Below, in pieces: positions 36,017 through 44,241 of a stretch of 64,000 nucleotides of DNA. Origin of the DNA: CAZJLN01 sp964540765. Its GTDB lineage: Bacteria; Chloroflexota; Anaerolineae; Anaerolineales; Anaerolineaceae. The stretch's first letter is position 1, and every line of letters begins with the position of its first letter. The stretch is taken from contig CAZINW010000002.1 in assembly GCA_964540765.1 (NCBI GenBank), positions 36,105-100,104 on the forward strand, given 5' to 3'. The notes under the pieces are model-generated. The model was not told the origin of the DNA, made no database searches, and was given only the letters and a program-made list of their open reading frames with translations. The position numbers were made by a program, and so were the translations under genes.

Positions 36017-36571
36017 TTGCCACTCGATATCCAGGAAGTCGATTTGATCAATAGAGCTAGGAATGATCCTGAAGCATTCGGTCAGCTCTATGAACGCTAT
36101 GTAGACCGTATTTACAATTATATATACTATCGCACCGGCAATGCTCACGAGGCAGAAGATCTGACTGCACGCGTCTTCTTCAAAGCCTTGAATAATATCA
36201 ACTCCTATCGCCACATGGGTCTTCCTTTTTCAGCCTGGTTATACCGCATAGCGCATAACCTTGTTGCCAATTACCATAGGGATGGCGCAAGGAATCGCGA
36301 AATATCGCTGGATGAAAACCCGTTGCTTGATCTATCAAGCCGACGCGAGCAACCAGAGACAGCCATGCAAAGAAAACAGGAGATTGAGACTCTCATGGTC
36401 TTGATCAGTGATCTGCCCAAGGTGAGGCAGGAGATCATTATTCTGAAGTATGTCGATAAACTTTCAAATGCAGAGATTGGAATAATTTTACGAAAAAGCG
36501 AAGGCGCTGTAAAAAGCCTCTTTCACAGAACGCTGTTGGAATTGCGGGAGCGCATAAAGTTGGATGAATAA
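36017..36571 (+). CDS. ECF-type RNA polymerase sigma factor
   Basis: 184 residues. Region 2 (about 20-85) has FGQLYERYVDRIYNYIYY and DLTARVFFKALNNI; region 4 (about 125-180) has LPKVRQEIIILKYVDKLS and the helix-turn-helix SNAEIGIILRKSEGAVKSLF. No region 3 or 1 is present. The only in-frame start near the homology is TTG at 36017, with CGGGG eight bases upstream. The next gene, a small single-pass membrane protein 78 bases later, is where an anti-sigma factor would normally be. It is followed by mycoredoxin-like and heliorhodopsin genes. Confidence 0.92.
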   Translation: MPLDIQEVDLINRARNDPEAFGQLYERYVDRIYNYIYYRTGNAHEAEDLTARVFFKALNNINSYRHMGLPFSAWLYRIAHNLVANYHRDGARNREISLDENPLLDLSSRREQPETAMQRKQEIETLMVLISDLPKVRQEIIILKYVDKLSNAEIGIILRKSEGAVKSLFHRTLLELRERIKLDE

Positions 36572-36649
36572 AATTCCCCCGCATCTTTAATAGATTTGAG
36601 TGTTATTAATAAAAACATAATAATTTTCAAAAATCATTAATTAACTGAA

Positions 36650-36928
36650 ATGATGCATAAAACGAACATATCAGAAAAGGATAATCTTAAAATCGAGAGC
36701 AAGTTCACACAATTGGTCTCCCAGGTGAAGCCTAATCCTGACTTTGTCGACCAGCTTAAGGCAAAATTGGTTAATTCTCCATATTATTATGGCAGGAGGG
36801 AGAGATCAGTTCGATGGTTTTTCCTGTTATCAGGACTTTTAATAGGTTTGTTGTTATTCCTCCTGGGTCGCAGAGTCAAAAATGAAAAGGATATTCCAGC
36901 GGGGGTAATTGATGAAAGCCGTGTCTAG
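36650..36928 (+). CDS. Small single-pass membrane protein, candidate sigma-factor partner
   Basis: 92 residues: a polar N-terminal part (1-58), one hydrophobic segment (about 59-77, FFLLSGLLIGLLLFLLG) and a short charged tail. There is no zinc-binding HxxxCxxC anti-sigma motif and no obvious periplasmic domain. Its position directly after an ECF sigma gene suggests regulation of that factor; the sequence itself does not show it. Two ATGs in tandem (36650, 36653) are possible starts. Its stop overlaps the stop of the opposite mycoredoxin gene in the palindrome CTAG. Confidence 0.7.
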   Translation: MMHKTNISEKDNLKIESKFTQLVSQVKPNPDFVDQLKAKLVNSPYYYGRRERSVRWFFLLSGLLIGLLLFLLGRRVKNEKDIPAGVIDESRV

Positions 36929-37179
36929 ATAAGTGTTTCCAGTCTTCTAATTAATTCATCGTTTGACGGTTCTACCAGGATGGATCCATCTGTGAAAATG
37001 ATGGTGGGAACGCTGCGATTCCCCCGGTTTTTTGACTTGACAAACGCTTCTCCAGCAGGATCTTGATCGATATTAATAAAGGTGAACTCAATATTGTGCT
37101 CGCCAAAGATCTTGAGGGCACGGCGGCAATCTCCACACCAGTTTGTCCCATAAAAAAGTATTTTTGTATTTTCTGTCAT
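36925..37179 (-). CDS. Mycoredoxin/glutaredoxin-like thiol oxidoreductase
   Basis: 84 residues from the ATG at 37179. A thioredoxin fold with active site NWCGDC (Cys pair C-G-D-C) and the family stretch NRSVPTIIFTDGSILVEPS, very like actinobacterial mycoredoxin-1, whose active site is CGYC. Such proteins reduce mixed disulfides between proteins and low-molecular-weight thiols. A longer frame to 37242 overlaps the heliorhodopsin gene and is not needed. Start codons of this gene and the divergent heliorhodopsin are separated by only 23 bases. Confidence 0.9.
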   Translation of the reverse strand: MTENTKILFYGTNWCGDCRRALKIFGEHNIEFTFINIDQDPAGEAFVKSKNRGNRSVPTIIFTDGSILVEPSNDELIRRLETLI

Positions 37180-37202
37180 GACCAATCCCAAAGTTTTGTT
37201 GG

Positions 37203-37994
37203 TTGAATTATAGTCAATATTTACCAAATCCCCATGGGGCATTAAAGAATTTACGTATTTTTAACCTTGTGATGGGCTTTCTACATCTGGTGCAAGGCAT
37301 TTTCATGATCGTTGTCAGCAATGATAAAACCTATCCGATCTTTACCAACTTTCTAAGGTTTGACTTGGAGTCCAGGAGCCTGGTGCCTGACCCCAAACTC
37401 TTCTACGAAGTTCCATTTGGCATCGCCGTGGCATTATTCCTGTTGATTTCTGCCGTGGCTCACTTTTACCTGGCGACCATTGGGTATAAGCGTTATGTGT
37501 GGAACTTACAGAAAGGCATGAACCCTGTCCGATTTTATGAATATGCTCTGAGTTCATCTTTGATGATCGTCTTGATTGGCATGCTGGTTGGCATCTGGGA
37601 TTTGGGAAGCATCATTTTAATGTTCTTCCTGAACGCAACCATGAATTTGTTCGGTATCATGATGGAATATCATAATCAAACCACTGTCAAAACCAATTGG
37701 ACGTCATTTATTTTTGGCAGCATCGCAGGGATTGTCCCCTGGGTGGTCATCATGATCTACTTCCTGAGCGCACTCAACTCCACAGGCGCCGAGCCACCAG
37801 CCTTTGTGTACGCCATCATTCCGACGATATTCGTCTTCTTCAATATCTTTGCCATCAACATGGTGTTGCAATACAAAAAGGTGGGATCCTGGAAGGATTA
37901 TCTTTTCGGAGAGAGGGTCTATATCATCTTGAGCCTGGCAGCCAAAACAGTGTTGGCATGGATGATCTTCTCAGGCACACTCGCACCAGTCTAG
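37203..37994 (+). CDS. Heliorhodopsin
   Basis: 263 residues with seven hydrophobic segments and the heliorhodopsin signature set. TM1 begins LRIFNLVMGFLHLVQGIFM. TM3 has RFYEYALSSSLM, where Glu113 is the expected Schiff-base counterion, and TM4 ends MNLFGIMME. TM7 has SLAAKTVLAW with Lys248 as the retinal attachment site. The Glu-Lys spacing (135) is like that of characterised heliorhodopsins. These proteins are light-responsive and inverted in the membrane relative to type 1 rhodopsins, without proven pumping. The only available start is TTG at 37203, since an in-frame stop lies at 37179-37181. No carotenoid or retinal genes are in the window. Confidence 0.95.
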   Translation: MNYSQYLPNPHGALKNLRIFNLVMGFLHLVQGIFMIVVSNDKTYPIFTNFLRFDLESRSLVPDPKLFYEVPFGIAVALFLLISAVAHFYLATIGYKRYVWNLQKGMNPVRFYEYALSSSLMIVLIGMLVGIWDLGSIILMFFLNATMNLFGIMMEYHNQTTVKTNWTSFIFGSIAGIVPWVVIMIYFLSALNSTGAEPPAFVYAIIPTIFVFFNIFAINMVLQYKKVGSWKDYLFGERVYIILSLAAKTVLAWMIFSGTLAPV

Positions 37995-38005
37995 GGAAAA
38001 CCAAA

Positions 38006-38045
38006 CAAAAATACCAGACAAGTTCAGTTTTGTCTGGTATTTTTT
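38006..38045. terminator. Bidirectional terminator after heliorhodopsin
   Basis: Stem ATACCAGACA / TGTCTGGTAT (38011-38020, 38031-38040) extended by ACAA/TTGT pairing, flanked by A and T runs, between convergent heliorhodopsin and DUF4870 genes. Confidence 0.9.
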
Positions 38046-38062
38046 GTTGAACACTTCACAAG

Positions 38063-38410
38063 CTATGCCCAGTTTTGTTTCTTAACAAAATTGGTAATGA
38101 CAGGGATAATGACATATTCACCATGATATGCTTTGATACCCCAGATGATGTTGAATACAAATGCTGCAATACCAATCACAGTAGCCAGGGGGAAAAGGAT
38201 GAAAGTTGCTGAAAAAATCGAAACCAATATGATGGCTGCAACGCCCCAAACCAAAGCCTGGACGTAATGGGATTTAATGAAAGGTCGATTTTTCTTATCT
38301 TCCATCAATAATATGACAAGCGGGATAATTGGTGTGAATATATATGAAAGCAATCCCCATAATTTATCATCGCTGGTAATGCCGTTCGAGTCTGGTATGT
38401 TTTCTGACAT
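38063..38410 (-). CDS. DUF4870 (Tic20-like) membrane protein
   Basis: 115 residues with three to four hydrophobic segments. The pattern DDKLWGLLSYIFTPIIPLVI, FIKSHYVQALVW and FNIIWGIKAYHGE is typical of DUF4870 proteins, which have no known function. The ATG has GGAGGTTAAA upstream. It converges on the heliorhodopsin gene and is divergent from fmt. Confidence 0.88.
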   Translation of the reverse strand: MSENIPDSNGITSDDKLWGLLSYIFTPIIPLVILLMEDKKNRPFIKSHYVQALVWGVAAIILVSIFSATFILFPLATVIGIAAFVFNIIWGIKAYHGEYVIIPVITNFVKKQNWA

Positions 38411-38532
38411 TTTAACCTCCGAGAGAAAATCACTGATTAAACTAATTATATTCTAATATTTCTAAAAGAGGTTAATCAATTTAATCAATTTAAATGAGTT
38501 TACAAATTAACGATTGTGATAAAATCTTTGGA

Positions 38533-39444
38533 ATGGAAACACGCATTGTCTTTATGGGTTCACCGGATTTTTCAATTCCAATTCTTGAGGAATTACACTC
38601 AAAATATCCCATTGTGGGTGTGGTTACACAGCCAGATCGACCCGCAGGTCGCGGTCGTAACCTGAAGCCACCCGCGGTAAAAGTGCTTGCAGAATCGCTG
38701 GGTATTCCAACCATCCAACCTGACGCGCTCAAAGAAGAAAACGCAATGGCGCAGTTACATGCCTGGGCACCGGATTTGATCGTTGTGGCAGCCTTTGGGC
38801 AAATCTTACGGAAAAATGTGTTGGAATTGCCAAAATACGGCTGCATCAATGTGCATGCATCGCTCCTGCCCCGTTGGCGCGGAGCGTCGCCCATCCAGGC
38901 TGCCATCCTTGAAGGGGATGCACGTACAGGTGTCACGATCATGCGGATGGAAGCCGGGCTGGATAGTGGCCCAATTTTAGCCCAGCGGGAAGTTCCGCTG
39001 CGAAACAACACGACCGGCGGTGAGTTATCTGACCAGTTATCTTTCCTTGGTGCACATGTCCTTGTGGAAGTGCTGCCGTCCTATCTCAGTGGCATGGTGG
39101 CTCCCATGCCCCAGGATGAAGCATTGGCAACCTATGCCAACAAATTGAAGAAATCAAATGGCTTGATCAATATCCACCAACCTGCTTTGCGATTGGCACG
39201 TCAAATCTTGGCGTATAACCCCTGGCCGGGTGCTTTTTACAGGATCGGCGAAAAAATCCTAAAAATTCACCGTGCACATGTGCACAATTCTTATGATTGT
39301 GAAATTGGTGCACACTACATTGTCAATAATTTACCAGCGCTGGGGACTGCTGAGAGCCTGCTGGTTTTGGATGTTGTCCAGCCGGAAGGCAAAAAAAGCA
39401 TGACAGGGGATGCCTTTTTGATGGGTTTATCGAATTGGTTATGA
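38533..39444 (+). CDS. fmt: Methionyl-tRNA formyltransferase
   Basis: 303 residues from the ATG at 38533, where homology starts (RIVFMGSPDFSIPILEE); the frame runs back to an ATG at 38494. Formyl-THF site motifs: VTQPDRPAGRGR, INVHASLLPRWRGASPIQ and TIMRMEAGLDSGPI. It formylates initiator Met-tRNA with 10-formyl-THF. TTTACA and TAAAAT upstream with a 15-base spacer may be a weak promoter. It heads a run with glpK and a phosphatase. Confidence 0.93.
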   Translation: METRIVFMGSPDFSIPILEELHSKYPIVGVVTQPDRPAGRGRNLKPPAVKVLAESLGIPTIQPDALKEENAMAQLHAWAPDLIVVAAFGQILRKNVLELPKYGCINVHASLLPRWRGASPIQAAILEGDARTGVTIMRMEAGLDSGPILAQREVPLRNNTTGGELSDQLSFLGAHVLVEVLPSYLSGMVAPMPQDEALATYANKLKKSNGLINIHQPALRLARQILAYNPWPGAFYRIGEKILKIHRAHVHNSYDCEIGAHYIVNNLPALGTAESLLVLDVVQPEGKKSMTGDAFLMGLSNWL

Positions 39445-39454
39445 AATAAGATCC

Positions 39455-40954
39455 ATGACAGTAAAAGTAGTAATGGCAATTGACCAGGGGACTACCAGCA
39501 CGAGGGCGATCTTGTTTGATCATTCCGGTTCCGTGGTTGGAAAAGCACAAAAAGAACATACCCAATATTACCCCAGACCGGGGTGGGTGGAACATGATCC
39601 GGTTGAAATTTGGCGGGCAACACAGTTGGTGATCCAAAATGCGCTGGCAGATGGTGGTTTTCAGGATAGTGATGTGGCAGCCATTGGCGTCACCAATCAA
39701 CGTGAGACCACGCTTGTGTGGGATAGGCATACCGGTAAAGCCTATTATCCAGCGATCGTCTGGCAGGATACCCGCACTGACAACCTCTGCAATATGTTGG
39801 CTCAGGAGGGGGGGCAGAATCGCTTTCAGGTAAAAACCGGGTTACCGCTTACCACCTATTTTTCCGGCCCGAAAATTGCGTGGTTGTTAAAGAATGTTCC
39901 GGGTTTGCTGGATGCCGCAGAAGCAGGGAATGCCATCTTTGGTAACATCGATACCTGGATCCTCTGGAACCTGACCGGTGGGGTGGATGGCGGTTTGCAT
40001 TATACCGATGTGACCAATGCATCCCGCACGCTGTTGATGGATTTGCATACCCTTGCCTGGGACGAAGAAATATTGAATGTGATGGGAATTCCCCGCCAAA
40101 TGCTCCCAGAAATTCGTCCTTCATCTGAGGTTTATGGGTATGCCAAAGAATTGTTGGATGGGACGCCTGTTGCGGGAATATTGGGTGATCAGCAGGCAGC
40201 CTTGTTCGGTCAAACCTGTTTTGAGCCTGGTGAAGCCAAAAACACCTATGGCACCGGCTGTTTTATGCTGATCAATACTGGCAATGAGCCTGTCGTCAGC
40301 CACAACGGTTTGCTAACCACCGTCGGGTATCAGATCGGTAACCAGGAAGCTGTCTACTGCCTGGAAGGATCAATCGCAGTTACGGGGGCTTTGGTGCAGT
40401 GGCTGCGGGATAATCTGCGCTTGATCGATTCAGCCTCCGAGATTGAGTCTCTGGCAAAGTCTGTTGAAGACTCAGGCGGCATTTATATTGTACCGGCGTT
40501 TTCCGGCTTGTTTGCACCCTACTGGCGCAGCGATGCACGCGGTGTCATTGTTGGTCTGACACGTTTCATCAATCGTGGACATTTGGCACGTGCCGCCCTT
40601 GAATCAACCGCTTATCAAACCTGTGAGGTGCTGGATGCCATGGAAAGCGATTCTGGCGTCAGGCTGAGGGCATTAAAGGTGGACGGTGGCATGGTGCTCA
40701 ATGAATTGCTGATGCAGTTCCAGGCTGATATGATCAATGTTCCGGTGATCCGACCTGTTGTATCAGAGACTACAGCTTTGGGGGCTGCGTATGCAGCCGG
40801 CATGGCTGTTGGATTTTGGAAAGATTTTTCAGAGTTGAGAGCCAACTGGAAGCAGGACAAAATCTGGAAACCAGGCATGGATGCTGATCTCCGTCAAAAA
40901 CTCTATGCTGGCTGGAAAAAGGCAGTTACCCGCACATTTGATTGGATTGAATAA
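39455..40954 (+). CDS. glpK: Glycerol kinase
   Basis: 499 residues of the FGGY family. Motifs: AIDQGTTSTRAILFD, GVTNQRETTLVWDR, IVWQDTRT, KNTYGTGCFMLINTG and the C-terminal KVDGGMVLNELLMQFQAD. It phosphorylates glycerol to glycerol-3-phosphate. The length is normal. No glpF or glpD is nearby; it sits ten bases after fmt and three bases before a histidine phosphatase gene, so all three likely share a transcript. Confidence 0.96.
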   Translation: MTVKVVMAIDQGTTSTRAILFDHSGSVVGKAQKEHTQYYPRPGWVEHDPVEIWRATQLVIQNALADGGFQDSDVAAIGVTNQRETTLVWDRHTGKAYYPAIVWQDTRTDNLCNMLAQEGGQNRFQVKTGLPLTTYFSGPKIAWLLKNVPGLLDAAEAGNAIFGNIDTWILWNLTGGVDGGLHYTDVTNASRTLLMDLHTLAWDEEILNVMGIPRQMLPEIRPSSEVYGYAKELLDGTPVAGILGDQQAALFGQTCFEPGEAKNTYGTGCFMLINTGNEPVVSHNGLLTTVGYQIGNQEAVYCLEGSIAVTGALVQWLRDNLRLIDSASEIESLAKSVEDSGGIYIVPAFSGLFAPYWRSDARGVIVGLTRFINRGHLARAALESTAYQTCEVLDAMESDSGVRLRALKVDGGMVLNELLMQFQADMINVPVIRPVVSETTALGAAYAAGMAVGFWKDFSELRANWKQDKIWKPGMDADLRQKLYAGWKKAVTRTFDWIE

Positions 40955-40957
40955 GGT

Positions 40958-41608
40958 ATGGAAAAATTTACCATCGTGTTCATGCGACACGGCGAATCCG
41001 AAGCCAATTTGAATGATACATTCCAGGGTCAGACGGATTCATGCTTGACCGAACGCGGAAAGGCACAGGTGTTGAGCCTTGTTGCACGTTGGCAGGCTGA
41101 AGGCAGGCATTTTGACGCGATTATCAGCAGCCCACTCCTACGTGCCAGGCAGACAGCGGAAATGATCAGCAATATTCTCATGGCGCCAGTCGAATTTGAC
41201 CCTGACTGGCTGGAGCGTGATACCGGGAAGCTGACCGGCATGAACCGCCAGGAAGCTGTTGACAGTCCTTTTTTTCTTGACTTTTTCACGCCCCATCACG
41301 CCATGGGTGAGACTGGTGAAAGTGACTTTGAACTTTTCTTGCGAGCCGGCAAAGCACTCAGCCAATTGCTTAAAAGACCAGCAGGTAATTACCTGGTTGT
41401 TTCCCACGGTGGAATTCTCAATCAAGTATTACGGGCTATCATCGGTGTAACACCCCAGGCCAATGGCGAGGGTGCCACTTTCAAATTGGTGAATACGGGT
41501 TTTGCCGCGCTCACTTATGATCCAGCCAAATTCAGGTGGACGATCACAGGTTTTAATGATCACGCCCATTTGAATTCTGCTGATATGGATAAGAGCATGC
41601 TCGATTGA
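40958..41608 (+). CDS. Histidine phosphatase superfamily protein
   Basis: 216 residues, phosphoglycerate mutase-like fold. The catalytic RHG lies in FMRHGESEANLNDTFQG; SSPLLRARQTAEMI and the second histidine in LVVSHGGILNQVLRA complete the active site. It could be a cofactor-dependent mutase, an alpha-ribazole phosphatase-like enzyme or a general phosphatase. It begins three bases after glpK. Specificity is not readable from sequence alone. Confidence 0.88.
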   Translation: MEKFTIVFMRHGESEANLNDTFQGQTDSCLTERGKAQVLSLVARWQAEGRHFDAIISSPLLRARQTAEMISNILMAPVEFDPDWLERDTGKLTGMNRQEAVDSPFFLDFFTPHHAMGETGESDFELFLRAGKALSQLLKRPAGNYLVVSHGGILNQVLRAIIGVTPQANGEGATFKLVNTGFAALTYDPAKFRWTITGFNDHAHLNSADMDKSMLD

Positions 41609-41659
41609 TGAGATTATTAAAGGCAGAACGAGCGGTGTAGGCTGACTGGGGCGCTCTCC

Positions 41660-44236
41660 TTATTCTTCCATCGTCTTAAAAAAGCGCTGGCGCCATTCAT
41701 ACAGTAAATTCAGGGCTTCAATGGGGGTCAGTGAATTGATGTCGAGGTCTTTGAATGCCTCGATGAGCGGGTTGTTTTCAGGAAAAAGCATCAATTGCGT
41801 GCCTGTGGTCTGGGCTTCTGGCAGGGTGTGACCTGAAGTTGCCTCGAGTTGCTTGAGAATCTCATTGGCACGCTGGATGACCGGGGCGGGCAGTCCTGCC
41901 AGTTGGGCGACGTGAATTCCGTAAGAGCGATCGGCACCGCCAGGTACAATCTTATGCAAAAAGATGACGCGACCATCCGCTTCGGTTACTGCCACATTAT
42001 AATTGCGCACACCGGGCAGCAAATCTGCTAACTGGGTCAGCTCGTGGTAGTGGGTGGCAAAGAGGGTGTGGGCTTTCAAATCAGGATGGCTGTGCAAGTA
42101 TTCCACAATTGCCCAGGCAATGGAGAGACCATCATAGGTACTGGTGCCACGACCGATCTCATCCAGGATGAGCAGACTGCGCGGGGTGGCATGGTGCAGG
42201 ATGTTGGCGGCTTCGATCATTTCAACCATGAACGTGGATTGTCCTGCGTGGATTTCATCCTGGGCTCCAATGCGGGTAAAGATGCGGTCGACCAGACCGA
42301 TTTTCGCGGAATCAGCCGGCACGAAACTCCCCATTTGTGCCATCAGGATGATCAACGCCACCTGCCTCAGGAAGGTGGATTTACCGCTCATGTTGGGGCC
42401 TGTGATGATGCGGATGATCTCGTCACTTTCAAACACGGTGTCATTGGCAATGAAGCGCTCGTCAGTTTTTAGCTTCTCAACCACAGGATGGCGACCATCA
42501 ATGATCTCCAGACATTTTTCTGCACAGATTTCTGGCTTTACATAGGCATTGATGGCGGCTGCATTGGCAAGCGAGTTGCACGCGTCCAATTCACCCAGCG
42601 CATGGGCTGTTGTGAGCATCAGCGGGGCAATGTTGGCGATCTGTTCACACACGGATTTAAAAACGCGCACTTCAATTTCATGGATCTGGTCTTCTGCATT
42701 TAGAACCAGGGTTTCATATTCCTTCAGCTCAGGAGTGATGAAGCGCTCTGCATTGACGAGGGTCTGCTTGCGAATGTAATTATCGGGAACAGTCTCAGCG
42801 TTTGCCCTGGTGACTTCAATGTAATACCCGAAAACTTTATTAAAACCCACTTTAAGTGTCTTGATGCCTGTGCGCTTGCGTTCTTCTGATTCCAGGCTGT
42901 TGATCCAATCCCTCGCGTTTTGTGAAGAGGTCAGAATGTTGTCCAACTCAGGAGAAAATCCTGCTCGGATGATGCCTGTGTTGGCAAGCGTTGCAGGTGG
43001 GTCTTCTTCAATGGCATCTTTCAATAACTGGAGATGCTGGGGAAACGGATGGCATTGTTTCATCAGGTCGTCTACAACAGGGTTGTCTTTCGGGATGGCG
43101 TCCAGCAGGGTTGGGGTCAATTCAAGGTCAGAGCGGATATCCACTAGGTCATGGGGTCTGGCATGACCGGAGATGACACGGCTGACCAATCGTTCAAGGT
43201 CATGAAAATCCTTCAGGATATCCGTTATGCTTGCACGCAAAACGCCATCCTTATGGAAAAATGCCACCAACTCAAGTCGCTTGTTGATCTGCTCGACGCT
43301 CAGCAGGGGTTTGCTCACCCAGTTGCGTAGCATGCGTTTTCCCATGGGTGTGACAGTGTAATCAAGCACACCCAATAAAGAGCCTTCCACTTTGCCCGTG
43401 CGGATGGTTTCCGTGAGTTCGAGATTCCGGCGCGTTTCAGCGTCCAGCACCATAAAATCAGAGAGACTGTAGGTATTCAGACTGGTGAGAAGTTTCAGGG
43501 ATTCTTTTTGCGTATCCTGGATATATTGCAGGATGGCACCTGCAGTTCGAACTGCCAGCGGTACACCCCTCAACCCATAACCATCCAGGCTCGATACGCG
43601 GAAATGGTCTTTGAGCAGTTCACTGCATCTGCCGAGATCAAAATGCCAGGATTCATAAACCGTGATATGTCCCGGGAAGCCATCTGGTTGTGGCTGCGAA
43701 TTAGGCCAGAGGATCTCAGCCGGTTTCAATCGCACCATCTCAGCCCGCACCTGGTTAACGATATCCTTTCCTTCCAGTTCAGTGACGGCAAATTCTCCTG
43801 TGGAGATATCTACATAGGCAATGCTGGCGCGTTTCTCCTGGATAAAAACCGCACAGAGGTAATTGTTGCGTGAACTGGAAAGCAGACCCGCTTCAATTAC
43901 GGTCCCTGGCGTGATCACCCGCACAACTTCACGTGGGAAGAGTCCTTTGTCTGGCTGTTCGCCAACCTGTTCACAAATGGCAACGTGATAGCCATTTTCG
44001 ATCAGTCGGGAGAGGTAATTGTCAACAGCATGGAAAGGAATGCCAGCCATTGGAACCCGCACTCCCTTGGACACAGGTCGTGAAGTCAGGACAATATCCA
44101 GCTCGCGCGAGGTGGTGTGGGCGTCTTCGTCGAATGTCTCATAGAAATCACCCAGGCGAAAGAACAGAATTGTATCAGGATATTGCTTTTTGATATCCAG
44201 GTATTGTTGGCGGAGCGGTGTCAGATCCTGGCTCAT
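41660..44236 (-). CDS. mutS: DNA mismatch repair protein MutS
   Basis: 858 residues. The N-terminal mismatch-recognition domain includes FFRLGDFYETF, where Phe and Glu read mispairs. The connector, lever and clamp domains follow, then the ATPase with Walker A ITGPNMSGKSTFLRQVALI, LVDRIFTRIGAQDEIHAGQSTFMVEM, DEIGRGTSTYDG and ATHYHEL. It begins five bases after the alaS stop. No mutL is in the window. Confidence 0.97.
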   Translation of the reverse strand: MSQDLTPLRQQYLDIKKQYPDTILFFRLGDFYETFDEDAHTTSRELDIVLTSRPVSKGVRVPMAGIPFHAVDNYLSRLIENGYHVAICEQVGEQPDKGLFPREVVRVITPGTVIEAGLLSSSRNNYLCAVFIQEKRASIAYVDISTGEFAVTELEGKDIVNQVRAEMVRLKPAEILWPNSQPQPDGFPGHITVYESWHFDLGRCSELLKDHFRVSSLDGYGLRGVPLAVRTAGAILQYIQDTQKESLKLLTSLNTYSLSDFMVLDAETRRNLELTETIRTGKVEGSLLGVLDYTVTPMGKRMLRNWVSKPLLSVEQINKRLELVAFFHKDGVLRASITDILKDFHDLERLVSRVISGHARPHDLVDIRSDLELTPTLLDAIPKDNPVVDDLMKQCHPFPQHLQLLKDAIEEDPPATLANTGIIRAGFSPELDNILTSSQNARDWINSLESEERKRTGIKTLKVGFNKVFGYYIEVTRANAETVPDNYIRKQTLVNAERFITPELKEYETLVLNAEDQIHEIEVRVFKSVCEQIANIAPLMLTTAHALGELDACNSLANAAAINAYVKPEICAEKCLEIIDGRHPVVEKLKTDERFIANDTVFESDEIIRIITGPNMSGKSTFLRQVALIILMAQMGSFVPADSAKIGLVDRIFTRIGAQDEIHAGQSTFMVEMIEAANILHHATPRSLLILDEIGRGTSTYDGLSIAWAIVEYLHSHPDLKAHTLFATHYHELTQLADLLPGVRNYNVAVTEADGRVIFLHKIVPGGADRSYGIHVAQLAGLPAPVIQRANEILKQLEATSGHTLPEAQTTGTQLMLFPENNPLIEAFKDLDINSLTPIEALNLLYEWRQRFFKTMEE

Positions 44237-44241
44237 GTTAT

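Noticed and set aside
37203..37994. Type 1 proton-pumping rhodopsin
   Set aside because: The TM3 and TM7 signatures are those of heliorhodopsin and the DTE-type pump motif is absent.
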